A DNA stretch of 64,000 bases from Eretmocerus hayati (taxonomy: Eukaryota > Arthropoda > Insecta > Hymenoptera > Aphelinidae), in the NCBI GenBank assembly GCA_029851415.1, contig CM056742.1:89642748-89706747 (forward strand), in the 5' to 3' direction. Numbering within the stretch: the first letter of the stretch is position 1; each line of letters begins with the position of its first letter. Position numbers and translations under genes: made by a program. Shown here in pieces: positions 1-12,364 of this stretch. Under the pieces are notes generated by a model. The model was not told the origin of the DNA. It ran no database searches and was given only the letters and a program-made list of their open reading frames with translations.

Positions 1-2335
1 TGGGCAACTTCATTACTCACCAAAACAAGAAGATTCCCAAAGTTTCGTCAAGATCCAGGACCCACAAGGTTGGTGTTCCTCTTGTCAGTTCAAAAGTTAG
101 TGATGGCTTGTGTGATCTTATGTTTGTTAGTCACCCTGAGTTGATTTTATTTTTAAATCTGAGTGATATCTGTTATCGGATTTTGTTACATGCAATATGT
201 TAGCTTGTATTTAATAAAGTTTTTGGAATGAGGATGTCCAATAAAGGTTTTCAGGTCAATTGGTGAGTTAGCAGGGCTATCCGAGGAAGGTGGTATGGGG
301 TTATTTTGACTTTTCGTTGAGGCAAATCACAATTTCTATCCCCTTTTTGTATTTCAAGCATTTGTTTCTTCTGAAAGCCTAGTATATAATTTTATGGTGA
401 TACTATGTCTGAGGTTATGTTTTGACTGAGAAAGTTGAGCTTCCAAAATTGAATTCTCAGAGTCATCGGTGAAGAAGAAGTCATTTGTGGACATGCTTTG
501 GATCCATGTTTTGGATGATTTGAATTCAGTACTTTTGTTCTATAAGACTACCGTCCTTTTTGTCCGTGCGCACCTTGTAACTTGAACGAATTTTAGTGCC
601 CCTGGTGCGGCTGCGCGCGCATTCTATCACCCTGCTTCTGATTCTGATGCGGGGTGGTTAGTACAGTGTCTTCAATTCATCCACCTATATAGCACATCTG
701 TCCAGCTGCGTATAGTATATGCGGCCATCCGCAGCACATCTCTGATGCTTGGCTGTAGCATATTTACTTGACAGCTTGTGCTGGACTCATTGCAATTACT
801 TGTTGCTTTAACTATTATTTTCTGTGGAAACCTCCAGGAAGCTGCATTTTAATCAACAGATTGATGCTTGAGTTGAGTGGTTGTTACTCACTCAGTCCTG
901 CTGGAGTGACTAGTTTTCAAGTTTGTTTGATAATGGGAAGATTCAACCTGGATGGTATATGGTGAGCCATAATACATTGTTTATTTGGGTACCTTGTTTA
1001 TCAAAGTTCAACCCTGAATTTCTGAATATTTGTTTCGTTGGGCTTGTCGCATCTTTACATAAGAATCCTCAATACTCAGGCCATTGGTTGTTGTTGTCAT
1101 TGGCTAGTATTTCATAAGCAGGGGACATTCCAATACCCTGAATACAGATTAACGTTGGTTCTGTTTTTGTTAGTTGAAGGATCCAATCTACTATTTTTGG
1201 TGTTATGATCTTAGTCTTGGTTCATACATAGCACCAGTCTCCTAGTACTGATTCAGAATCTGACTGTGTGCTTCTTTACTTGTTTCAGAATTTAATTGTT
1301 ATGTGAAAATCAATCCAGAATTCTTGAGTTTGGTTGATTTGAAGTACCTCTGGAGTGTGTGATCCAGTTTCAAGCGAGACTGAATATATGTTAGTAATGA
1401 CCACTAGTTGGCCTATCACTCTCTCATGGATCTTGTGTATGATTCAGGTATGTGGATAAAAATGTGTAAGTATTTGATTAAAATCCTTTGACTAATCTAT
1501 GTATTCTCAGGTTATCATAATTAAAGGATCCAGTCTGCTTGCGCTAGGACTTTACAGCTTTGTATGCTTGCACAGATGTATGAGCGATGATGATTTGGTC
1601 AAATGGAGACCCTTTTCACATAGATCACTCGCGTACGTATATCTTTTAATGATGTTTGAATGCTTTTCTATTAGGTTAGTGATGATCTCTTCCTCCCTGT
1701 TTCTTAGGTGTGCGAGGTTGTTTGTATGTTTGCACATGTTTGATATTTTTGCTGTTGTGTAGTTCGTTAGGTATATGGGCGTTATTGCGAAAACTTACAC
1801 ATTTTGGATCAAAGAAAATTCAGAGGTTGAGAATTGATGCCCCGTATGTCCTGACTAGTCAATTTTTTTATTCCTTTTCGTTTACCGAATGATGACATGT
1901 TATAAAATATGCACAAGTCTTTTTGGTACGGACCGTTCCATGTGATATTCACATGTATAAGACATGGAGAGAAATAGAACGTGGACCTGACATTTGTGGT
2001 TTTTATGTTTTACAGTCTAGTAAGAGATCTTGACGTGATGGGACCACATGACTTTGAAATTCGTGTTTAGGTGGTACTTGAGGCCAGAAATGTAAGCTCT
2101 GGAGCAAATAATTTGAATTTCTCAGATTTTCGTTCTATTGAGTCTCCCAGTGGACAGTTTTTCAGGTACATAGATCTGACATTTTGTTTTCAAAATCGTT
2201 CGGAGAGAAAAACGAGGGATTTCCATAGAAACATCTCCGCGTAGATTTTATTTAATCCTAACATATTTTGGTAGAAAAGTTGCTCCTGCGCAGATAAATT
2301 GGTTTTAAGTAGGGTAACGTAGCATACTTGGATTT
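1..2335. other. No gene recognised
   Basis: AT-rich sequence with only short open frames (up to about 87 codons), none with a recognisable domain or a convincing exon layout. It could be intronic or intergenic. No tandem repeat is visible here. Satellite-like words (ATCGATT, CAGTATTG) first appear at about 2340. Confidence 0.5.
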
Positions 2336-2750
2336 GCCATTTGCTAACCCTGCTGCAAAAGATCGATTGGGATGGATTGAAAACCAATCGAATCCTATCG
2401 GGATGAATACATTTCAATCGGTTCTATCATTCAACCGGCGAGAGCAGTATTGGAATTCAATGCAGATCAATCGAACAAAGACCCAATCAAGCTGAATCCT
2501 GAATTGTAGAATTGGGATCAACACTGCCAATAGAATTCTATACTGTTGATGAGGATTAATGTAAGCGAATATAATCCAATACTAGTATTCAGCATAGGAT
2601 CGGACACGGAAGGATGGATGGAAGATCTTTGCTGGTTCAATATGTTTTAATGAACCGATTCAGTATTGGAATCAATCTAATTGAATAATGGATCTCGTCT
2701 CCCACTGCTCTATCGAGATCAATGCTTCAGAAAGTGATTCGATTCGCGAA
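2336..2750. repeat. Degenerate edge of the satellite domain
   Basis: Irregular sequence rich in the words CAGTATTGG, AATCGATT and CCAATACT that characterise the arrays downstream, but without a clear period. I read it as the eroded left flank of the satellite block. Confidence 0.6.
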
Positions 2751-5700
2751 ACGATACTAATTGTCTATCCTAACGGCCTGAAGATGAGTTTTGCTATCGG
2801 TCTGAATCCTGCCAAGCAGCATTGAATTGACTGAGTCAATCGATTCCAATGATAACCCAATTATTCACTGCGTGATTGACCAATCGAGCTGAATACTACA
2901 AAATCGGATTGAAATCGTGGATGCATGGTTATTCTATCCTTCCCAATACTCACAATCAGTATTGAACTTCGCTGGATTTCATATATTTCAATCGAATCCA
3001 ATACTGCTCAGCAGGATTGGAATGGCCTGAAGATGAGTTTCGCTATCGGTCTGAATCCTGCCAAGCAGCATTGAATTGACTGAGTCAATCGATTCCAATG
3101 ATAACCCAATTACTCACTGCGTGATTGACCAATCGAGCTGAATACTACAAAATCGGATTGAAATCGTGGATGCATGGTTATTCTATCCTTCCCAATACTC
3201 ACGATCAGTATTGAACTTCGCTGGATTTCATATATTTCAATCGAATCCAATACTGCTCAGCAGGATTGGAATGGCCTGAAGATGAGTTTTGCTATCGGTC
3301 TGAATCCTGCCAAGCAGCATTGAATTGACTGAGTCAATCAATTCCAATGATAACCCAATTACTCACTGCGTGATTGACCAATCGAGCTGAATACTACAAA
3401 ATCGGATTGGAATCGTGGATGCATGGTTATTCTATCCTTCCCAATACTCACAATCATTATTGAACTCCGCTAGATTTCATATATTTCAATCGAATTCAAT
3501 ACTGCTCAGCAGGATTGGAACGATCTCGAGATGAGTTTTGCTATCGGTCTGAATCCTGACAAGCAGCATTGAACTGACTGAGTCAATCGATTCCAATGAT
3601 AACCCAATTACTCACTGCGTGATTGACCAATCGAGCTGAATACTACAAAATCGGATTGGAATCGTGGATGCATGGTTATTCTATCCTTCCCAATACTCAC
3701 AATCATTATTGAACTCCGCTAGATTTCATATATTTCAATCGAATCCAATACTGCTCAGCAGGATTGGAATGGCCTGCGGATGAGTCTCGCTATCGGTCTG
3801 AATCCTGCCGGGCAGCATTGAGTGGACTTTGTCAATCGATTTCAATGATGACTCGATCACTCACTGCGTGATTGACCAATCGAGCTGAATACTACAAAAT
3901 CGGATTGGAATCGTGGATGCATGGTTATTCTATCCTTCCCAATACCTACAATCAGTATTGAACTGCGCTGTATTTCATATATTTCAATCGAATTCAATAC
4001 TGCTCAGCAGGATTGGAACGGTCTCGGGATGAGTTCTGCTATCGGTCTGAATCATGCCAGGCAGCATTGAGTGGACTGCGTCAATCGATTTCAATGATGA
4101 CCCAATTACTCACTGCGTGATTGACCAATCGAGCTGAATACTACAAAATCGTATTGAAATCGTGTATGCATGGTTATTCTATCCTCCCCAATACTCACAA
4201 TCAGTATTGAACTCCGCTGAATTTCGTATATTCCAATCGAATCCAATACTGCTCAGCAGGATTGGAACGATCTCGAGATGAGTTCTGCTATCGGTCTGAA
4301 TCATGCCAGGCAGCATTGAGTGGACTGCGTCAATCGATTTCAATGATGACCCAATCACTCACTGCGTGATTGACCAATCGAGCTGAATACTACAAAATCG
4401 GATTGGAATCGTGGATGCTTGGTTATTCTATCCTCTCCAATACTCACAATCAGTATTGAACTTCGCTGAATTTCGTATATTCCAATCGAATCCAATACTG
4501 CTCAGCAGGATTGGAACGATCTCGAGATGAGTTTTGCTATCGGTCTGAATCCTGCCAGGCAGCATTGGATTGACTGAGTCAATCGATTCCAATGATAACC
4601 CAATTACTCACTGCGTGATTGACAAATCGAGCTGAGTACTACAAAATCGGATTGAAATCGTAGATGCATGGTTATTCTATCCTTCCCAATACTCACAATC
4701 AGTATTTAACTCCGCCAGATTCCGTATATTCCAATCGAATCCAATACTGCTCAGCAGGATTGGAACGATCTCGAGATGAGTCTTGCTATCGGTCTGAATC
4801 CTGCCAGGCAGCATTGGATTGACTGAGTCAATCGATTCCAATGATAACCCAATTACTCACTGCGTGATTGACCAATCTAGCTGAATACCACAGAATCGGA
4901 TTGAAATCGTGGATGCATGGTTATTCTATCCTTCCCAATACTCACAATCAGTATTGAACTTCGCTGGATTTCATATATTTCAATCGAATCCTATACTGCT
5001 CAGCAGGATTGGAATGGCCTGAAGATGAGTTTTGCTATCGGTCTGAATCCTGCCAAGCAGCATTGAATTGACTGAGTCAATCGATTCCAATGATCACCCA
5101 ATTACTTACTGCGTGATTGACCAATCGAGCTGAATACTACAAAATCGGATTGATATCGTGGATGCATGGTTATCCTATCCTTCCCAATACTCACAATCAG
5201 TATTAAACTCCGCTAGATTTCATATATTTCAATCGAATTCAATGCTGCTCAGCAGGATTGGAACGGTCTCGAGATGAGTTTTGATATCGGTCTGAATCCT
5301 GCCAGGCAGTATTGAGTCGACTGCATCAATCGATTTCAATGATGACCCAATCACTCTTTGCGTCATTGATCAATCGAGATGAATACTACAGAATCCAGTT
5401 GAAATCGTGGGTGCATGGTTATTCTATTTCTCTCAATACTCACAATCAGTATTGAACTCCTCTAGATTTCATACATCTCAATCGAATTCAATACTGCTGA
5501 GCAGGATTGGATCGGCCTGAAGATGAGTTTTGCTTTCGGTCATAATCCTGCCAGGCAGCAACGAGTCGACTGCGTCAATCGATTTCAATGATGACCCAAT
5601 CACTCATTGCGTGATTGGCCAAATCGAGCTTAATACTATAGGATGGAATACCGATCGTGAAAAAGTGGTTTCTATCCTCCTGAATACTTAGAATCGGTAT

Positions 5701-6045
5701 CGAACTCCTCTGAATTCCATGTATTTTGATTGAATTCAATACTGCTGAGCAGGATTGGTACGCTCTGAGGATGAGTTTCGCTATCGGTCTGAATCCTGCC
5801 GGGCAGCATTGAGTCGACTGCATCAATCTATTCCAATGATGACCCAATCACTCTTTGCGTCATTGACTAATATCGAGATGAATACTACAGAATCGAATGG
5901 AAATCGTGGGTACATGGTTATTCTATCCTTCTCAATACTCACAATCAGTATTGAACTCCTCTAGGTTTCATATATATCAATTGAATTCAATACTGCTGGG
6001 CAGAATTGGAACAGCCTGAATATGAGTTTTGCTATTGGTCAGGTG
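2750..6045. repeat. Tandem satellite, 249-bp unit, about 13 copies
   Basis: The landmark GATGAG recurs at 2783, 3032, 3281, 3530, 3779, 4028, 4277, 4526, 4775, 5024, 5273, 5522 and 5770. That is a period of exactly 249 bp, except for the last step. Neighbouring copies differ by scattered substitutions, and the right-hand copies (after about 5270) are the most diverged. Each unit starts at CAGTATTG and contains further blocks of about 54 bp beginning CAGGATTG and CAGCATTG, so it appears to be a multimer of the shorter monomer seen in the next arrays. Short open frames across it have no domain and are treated as chance. Confidence 0.95.
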
Positions 6046-9000
6046 AACGGGTTATAAGGTCTGCAATGCTGAGAATCAGTATTGAAATCGATTGAGGTGG
6101 ATTGAGATCTCGATGTTTGCAATACTGGAAGACGGTACTGGAATCGATCGGGGCAGATAGGATTTCAAGTCCTCAATACTAACAATCATCATTCAGGTAT
6201 ATTGACGTAGATAGAATATACGGTATCCAATGTTAGAGGTCAGTATTTGGATCTATTGAGGCAGATAGCACTTCCCATTCCCAATCTGATACACAGCATT
6301 CGAATTAATTCAAGTAGATATGATATAAGGTCTGCAATGCTGAACATCAGTATTGAGATCGATCGAAGCGTAATGGGCTCCCGATATTCCCAATACTGGA
6401 ATACAGAACTGGAATCGATTAGGGCAGATAGAATTCCAAGTCCTCAATACTGATATTCCGCATTCAATCCGATTCAGGTAAATATGATATGAAGTCTGCA
6501 ATGCTGAAAGTCGAGATTGAGATCGATTCAAGCGGATTGAGATCTCAGTGTTCCTAATACTTGAAAATGGTATTGGAATGAGTTGGAGCAGATAGGATCT
6601 CAATTCTGCAATACTGATTGTCAACATTAAAATCGATACAATTAGATAGGATATAATGAGGTCACTTATGCTTACATTTAGTATTGAGATCGATTGAAGT
6701 GGACTGAGATAGCAATCTGCCCAATACTGAGAGACAGTACTCAAATCGATTCAGATTATTGGGATATAAGGGCTCCAATACTTACAGTCAGTATTGAGAT
6801 CGATTAAATTGGGTTAAGATCTCGTTATTCCCAATACTGGAAAACAGTACTCAAATCGATTGGGACAGCTAGGATTTCAAGTCCTTAATACTGATATTCA
6901 GCATTCAATTCGATTCAGGTGAAAATCATATAAGGTCTGCAATGCTGAACATCAGTATTGAGATCGATTGGAGCGTACTGAGAACCCGATGATTCCAATA
7001 CTGAAATACAGTACTGGAATCGACTGGGGCAGATAGGATGGCAAGTCCTGAATACTGATATCTAGCACTGATATCCAGCATTCATTCCGATTCAGGTAGA
7101 TAGGTTATGAGGTTTTTGATGCTTACTTTCAGTATTCAGATCGATTGAAGTGGATTGAGATCCCGATATTCCCAATACTGAAATACAGTACTGGAATCGA
7201 TTGGGGCAGATAGGATCTCAAGTCCTCAATACTGATATCCAGCATTTAAATCGATTCAAGTAGATAGGATATAAGATCTGCAATGCTGAAAATCAGTATT
7301 GAGATCGATTGAAGCGGATTGAGAACCCGATGTTTCCACTACCGAAATACAGTACTGAAATCGATTCGGGCAGGTAGGATTTTAAGTCCTCAATACTGAT
7401 ATCCAGCATTCAAATCGATTCAAGAAGATAGGATATAAGATCTGCAATGCTGAAAATCAGTATTGAGATCGATTCAAGCGGATTGAGAACCCGATGTTTC
7501 CAATACTGAAATACAGTACTGAAATCGATTGGGGCAGATAGGATTCCGAGTCCTCAATACTGATATCTAGCATTCAATCCGATTCAGGTAAATATCATAT
7601 GAGGTCTGCAATGCTGAATATCAGTATTGAAATCGATTGAAGCGGATTGAGAACCCGATGTTTCCCATACTGAAAAACAGTTCTGGAATCGATTGGGGCA
7701 GTTAGGATTTCAAGTCCTCAATACTGAAATCCAGCATCCAAATCGATTCAAGTAGATAGGATATAAGGTTTCTAATGCTTACTTCCAGTATTGAGATCGA
7801 TTGAAGTGGATTGAGATAGCGATCTACCCAATACTGAGAGACAGTACTCAAATCGATTCAGGTTATTAGAATATAAGGGCTAGAATACTCACAGTCAGTA
7901 TTGAGATCGATTGAAGTGGGTTGAGATCACGAAGTTCCCAATACTCGAAAACAGTACTGGATTCGACTGAGCAGATAGGATTTCAAGTCCCCAATACTGA
8001 TATTTAGCATTCAATTCGATTCAGGTAAAAATCATGTAAGGTCTGCAATGCTGAACATCAGTATTGAGATCGATTGGAGCGTACTGAGAACCCGATGTTT
8101 CCAATACTGAAATACAGTACTGGAATCGACTGGGGCAGATAGGATGGCAAGTCCTGAATACTGATATCTAGCACTGATATCCAGCATTCATTCCGATCCA
8201 GGTAGATAGGATATGAGGTTTCTGATGCTTACTTTCAGTATTCAGATCGATTGAAGTGGATTGAGATCCCGATATTCCCAATACTGAAATACAGTACTGG
8301 AATCGATTGGGGAAGATAGGATCTCAAGTCCTCAATACTGATATCCAGCATTTAAATCGATTCAAGTAGATAGGATATAAGATCTGCAATGCTGAAAATC
8401 AGTATTGAGATCGATTGAAGCGGATTGAGAGCCCGATGTTTCCACTACTGAAATACAGTACTGGAATCGATTGGGGAAGATAGGATCTCAAGTCCTCAAT
8501 ACTGATATCCAGCATTTAAATCGATTCAAGTAGATAGGATATAAGATCTGCAATGCTGAAAATCAGTATTGAGATCGATTGAAGCGGATTGAGAGCCCGA
8601 TGTTTCCACTACTGAAATACAGTACTGAAATCGATTCGGGCAGGTAGGATTTTAATACCTCAATACTGATATCCAGCATTCAAATCGATTCAAGCAGATA
8701 GGATATAAGATCTGCAATGCTGAAAATCAGTATTGAGATCGATTCAAGTGGATTGAGAACCCGATGTTTCCAATACTGAAATACAGTACTGAAATCGATT
8801 GGGGCAGATAGGATTCCGAGTCCTCAATACTGATATCTAGCATTCAATCCGATTCAGGTATATATCATATGAGGTCTGCAATGCTGAAAATCAGTATTGA
8901 AATCGATTGAAGCGGATTGAGAACCCGATGTTTCCAATACTGAAAAACAGTTCTGGAATCGATTGGGGCAGTTAGGATTTCGAGTCCTCAATACTGAAAT

Positions 9001-9300
9001 CCAGCATCCAAATCGATTCAAGTAGATAGGATATAAGGTTTCTAATGCTTACTTCCAGTATTGAGATCGATTGAAGTGGACTGAGATAGCGATCTACCCA
9101 ATACTGAGAGACAGTACTCAAATCGATTCAGGTTATTAGAATGTAAGGGCTAGAATACTCACAGTCAGTATTGAGATCGATTGAAGTGGGTTGAGATCTC
9201 GAAGTTCCCAATACTCGAAAACAGTACTGGATTCGACTGGGCAGATAGGATTTCAAGTCCCCAATACTGATATTCAGCATTCAAATCGATTCAGGACGAT
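6046..9300. repeat. Tandem satellite, ~164-bp unit (3 x ~54 bp), with higher-order repeat
   Basis: The basic unit is about 164 bp and splits into three subunits of 56, 54 and 54 bp. They begin CAGTATTG, CAGTACTG and CAGCATTC, and each has ATCGATT about 10 bp in and CAATACTG or CAATGCTG near its end. Some units lack one subunit and measure about 110 bp, for example 6662-6772. A larger period is also visible: the distinctive stretch at 6662-7770 recurs at 7771-9040 and begins again at 9041. The second block is about 160 bp longer because it has one extra 164-bp unit. Confidence 0.93.
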
Positions 9301-9845
9301 GAATAAACTCGTCAATGCTCATAGTCAGTATTGGAACCGATAGACGTAGTGTCAGTTATTGAACTTTCCATTCCTGAAAGTTAGTATTGGAATCGATTGA
9401 GGCCGATAGAATTCGAGTGGCTGACGCTAGGCGGCGTTTCGATGACCATCTCAGTTTGCATCCAAATATCATGGGATTGCTTTCTCGCAAGCGACGAACC
9501 ATCTCTCCTGTTCCTATATAAGACTGATGAGTGACAGAACCTCCAAATAGCGTTTAGTTATGTAATGCGATGATATGTTAATGCGATCATGATTAAAATA
9601 AGTATTGAATTGTATTGAAACCTTACCTGTAATGTGAGTGATGTATATGTGAGACGTTGATTTGTAATAATGACTGAAAGTCAGTATTGAGGTCGATTGA
9701 GGCCGATTGAGTTCTCGATGTTCCCAATACTGAAAATCAGTATTGGGATCGATTGATGCGCATAGCATTTCTGATATCCAATACTGATTTCCAGCATTCA
9801 AATCGATTCAGATGAATAGGATATAAGGTGTCCAATGATTCTAGT
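9301..9845. repeat. Junction between satellite arrays
   Basis: Diverged satellite words (CAGTATTG, ATCGATTGA) flank a core of about 220 bp, 9420-9650, that does not match the repeats. The 145-bp array starts at its right end. The core may be an old insertion or a unique junction sequence. Confidence 0.55.
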
Positions 9846-10715
9846 CAGTATTGAGTTCGATTGAGGTTCCAATGCAGAATAACAGTATTGGAATCGATTG
9901 AGGCGGATAGGATTTCGGATATCCAATACTGATTTCCAGCATTCAAATCGATTCAGATGAATAGGATATAAGGTGTCCAATGATTCTAGTCAGTATTGAG
10001 TTCGATTGAGGTTCCAATGCAGAATAACAGTATTGGAATCGATTGAGGCGGATAGGATTTCGGATATCCAATACCGATTTCCAGCATTCAAATCGATTCA
10101 GATGAATAGGATATGAGGTGTCCAATGATTCTAGTCAGTATTGAGTTCGATTGAGGTTCCAATACAGAATAACAGTATTGAAATCGATTGAGGCGGATTG
10201 GATTTCGGATATCCAATACTGATTTCCAGCATTCAAATCGATTCAGATGAATAGGATATAAGGTGTCCAATGATTCTAGTCAGTATTGAGTTCGATTGAG
10301 GTTCCAATGCAGAATAACAGTATTGGAATCGATTGAGGCGGATAGGATTTCGGATATCCAATACTGATTTCCAGCATTCAAATCGATTCAGATGAATAGG
10401 ATATGAGGTGTCCAATGATTCTATTCAGTTTTGAGTTCGATTGAGGTTCCAATACAGAATAACAGTATTGAAATCGATTGAGGCGGATTGGATTTCGGAT
10501 ATCCAATACTGATTTCCAGCATTCAAATCGATTCAGATGAATAGGATATAAGGTCTCCAATGATTCTAGTCAGTATTGAGTTCGATTGAGGTTCCAATGC
10601 AGAATAACAGTATTGGAATCGATTGAGGCGGATAGGATTTCGGATATCCAATACTGATTTCCAGCATTCAAATCGATTCAGATGAATAGGATATAAGGTC
10701 TCCAATGATTCTAGT
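9846..10715. repeat. Tandem satellite, 145-bp unit, 6 copies
   Basis: Units start at 9846, 9991, 10136, 10281, 10426 and 10571, with a seventh partial unit at 10716. The period is exactly 145 bp. Each unit has subunits of 37, 54 and 54 bp that match those of the 164-bp satellite, the first being shortened by about 19 bp. Copies are nearly identical. Two sequence types (AATGCAG/GATAGG and AATACAG/GATTGG) alternate from the second unit on, which indicates a dimeric 290-bp amplification unit. The 60-codon minus-strand frame in every unit follows from the repeat: 145 is not a multiple of 3, so consecutive copies lie in different frames. Confidence 0.97.
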
Positions 10716-10958
10716 CAGTATTGAGGTCGATTGGCAATCTCTCTCTCAATGCGTATAGTCGGCATTGGTAAAGATTGGTCAACACTGTTTGAATCCCGAT
10801 CAACATCATTGATCGCGATTGAACTCCAATCTTCTCCAATCCTGAAAATCATGTTTCAAATTCATCATAAGTTTCTAGATTCAGATCGATTGAGTGTTTT
10901 TCTATCGAATCCAATCGAACTTTTGCAGCAGGGAATTACGTGGCCAATTTTTGGTTAT
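10716..10958. repeat. Degenerate right edge of the satellite
   Basis: Partial, diverged satellite unit grading into unrelated sequence. The LINE is inserted directly beyond it. Confidence 0.55.
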
Positions 10959-10977
10959 TAATAATAATGCAGCACCC
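10959..10977 (+). repeat. Target-site duplication, left copy
   Basis: TAATAATAATGCAGCACCC is repeated exactly at 16533-16551 and brackets the LINE. The TAA-rich half may partly be the element's own 3' tail, so the secure duplication is at least AATGCAGCACCC. Confidence 0.85.
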
Positions 10978-11233
10978 GGGGAGGTAAAATGGCCGTCATG
11001 GCAGAAAGACGTCTTTAATAGCATCAGAGGAAAATACGTGATTAGTTAGAGTTTTACAATAAGATAGAGAAAGAAAGTCTGCGGTGAGAGTAGAGAAGTA
11101 TCGAAAGGAATAAAAGTAAATATAAGATAAGATTGGGAAAGCTGAAAAAGGGAGGAAAATTGTACAGAACTGGTCACAACCCGTTTGAGGTTAGGGCGCC
11201 AGAGAAAAGGAGCAGGCGAGCACGTGCAAGGGC

Positions 11234-12364
11234 ATGTTTGGGACAGAGGCGAATCTGACCAATAGCCCCAAGTACACTAGGAGAAGGGTTGCTTCACTAG
11301 GAGGCAGTAACAAGGATATCCTGAGTTATATGAGCCAGAAACAAGGTGGGAAAAGGAAAGACGAAGAAAGATCACCGGAGAGCAAAGTGGAGAATACAAC
11401 AATCAAGAAAAAATTTGCAGAAGAACCCAAGAAAAACTTGGAAAAAGGAGACTGGGAAGAGGTAGACAATAATAATTCCAAACAGCTGAGTGAGGCAGAA
11501 TACATAGGAGAAGGTATGGAGACCCTACTGGCACATATAACCCAGATGCAGGAGGATATAAAAGAGCTCAAAGAAGGAATGCTAGGCAAGATGGAAGGGC
11601 TCATAGAAGGCTTAAGAACAGAAAGTGTAAGGAAAGCAGAGGAGCTAGATGAGAGGATCTCGAATCTTGAGGTAAAGGACAAGGAGAAGGACCAGAAATA
11701 TGAAGAAATTCTAAATAGAGTGAGAGCACTGGAGGAGGGAGAACAGGATGCAAATGCAGGGAATCAGGGTACAGGGAAAGAAACCAGCAGAGTAGGAAAT
11801 GATTGGAATATAATGGAAAGAAGATTGGAGGAAAATGAAAGGAGGGTGAGAAGAAACAACCTCATGATCACGGGATTAAAGATGGAAACATATAGACTAA
11901 AAGAGAGGCTGGAACAATGGTTAGAAAAGGAGCTACAAGTCACATGCAAGATTATTAAAGCCTGGAAGGTGAAGGGCTCAAAAGAAGAAATGATTGGAAT
12001 GGAATGTGAGAATGGGATGAAATGGAAAGAAATTATGGTGAGCAAGAGAAAACTGAAAGGGACAGAAATTTATATTGAAAGAGACCTCACCTGGAAAGAA
12101 AGAGACACCAGAAGGAAACTGAAAGAATTTGCAAAAGAGCAAGCACAAAAGGGAAGAAAGGCAATAGCAAGGGACACACACACTATAATAGACGGACAGA
12201 TCTGGAAATGGAGCGAGCGAGAAAACAAACCCTTTCAGACTGGCAGGACATGGAAGGCAGACCGAAGGCAAGAGGGAGAGAATAAAAACGCGAGTAGTAG
12301 CATGGAACATAGCGGGCTTGAAAACACTGTCCAGCAGGCAATGGGACTATCTGAAAGGATTTGA
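11234..12364 (+). CDS. LINE ORF1 protein, coiled coil plus RRM-like RNA-binding protein
   Basis: 376 residues, starting at an ATG about 255 bp into the element. It is a very basic and acidic, Lys/Glu-rich protein. A long heptad-like helix covers about residues 100-175 and predicts a coiled coil for oligomerisation. At about residue 205 comes RRVRRNNLMITGLK, which resembles the start of the RRM in L1-type ORF1 proteins. The C-terminal part (about 275-335) contains the R.LKEFAKEQAQKGRKA and IDG blocks expected of the L1-type C-terminal domain. Known role of the family: RNA-binding chaperone that packages the LINE transcript. Its last 173 bp overlap the open frame of ORF2, which lies in the +1 frame. 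No CCHC gag knuckle is visible. Confidence 0.85.
   Translation: MFGTEANLTNSPKYTRRRVASLGGSNKDILSYMSQKQGGKRKDEERSPESKVENTTIKKKFAEEPKKNLEKGDWEEVDNNNSKQLSEAEYIGEGMETLLAHITQMQEDIKELKEGMLGKMEGLIEGLRTESVRKAEELDERISNLEVKDKEKDQKYEEILNRVRALEEGEQDANAGNQGTGKETSRVGNDWNIMERRLEENERRVRRNNLMITGLKMETYRLKERLEQWLEKELQVTCKIIKAWKVKGSKEEMIGMECENGMKWKEIMVSKRKLKGTEIYIERDLTWKERDTRRKLKEFAKEQAQKGRKAIARDTHTIIDGQIWKWSERENKPFQTGRTWKADRRQEGENKNASSSMEHSGLENTVQQAMGLSERI

Noticed and set aside
9798..10705. Six near-identical 60-codon minus-strand frames, one per 145 bp
   Set aside because: They exist only because the satellite unit is repeated. Consecutive copies are in different frames, and the peptide has no domain.
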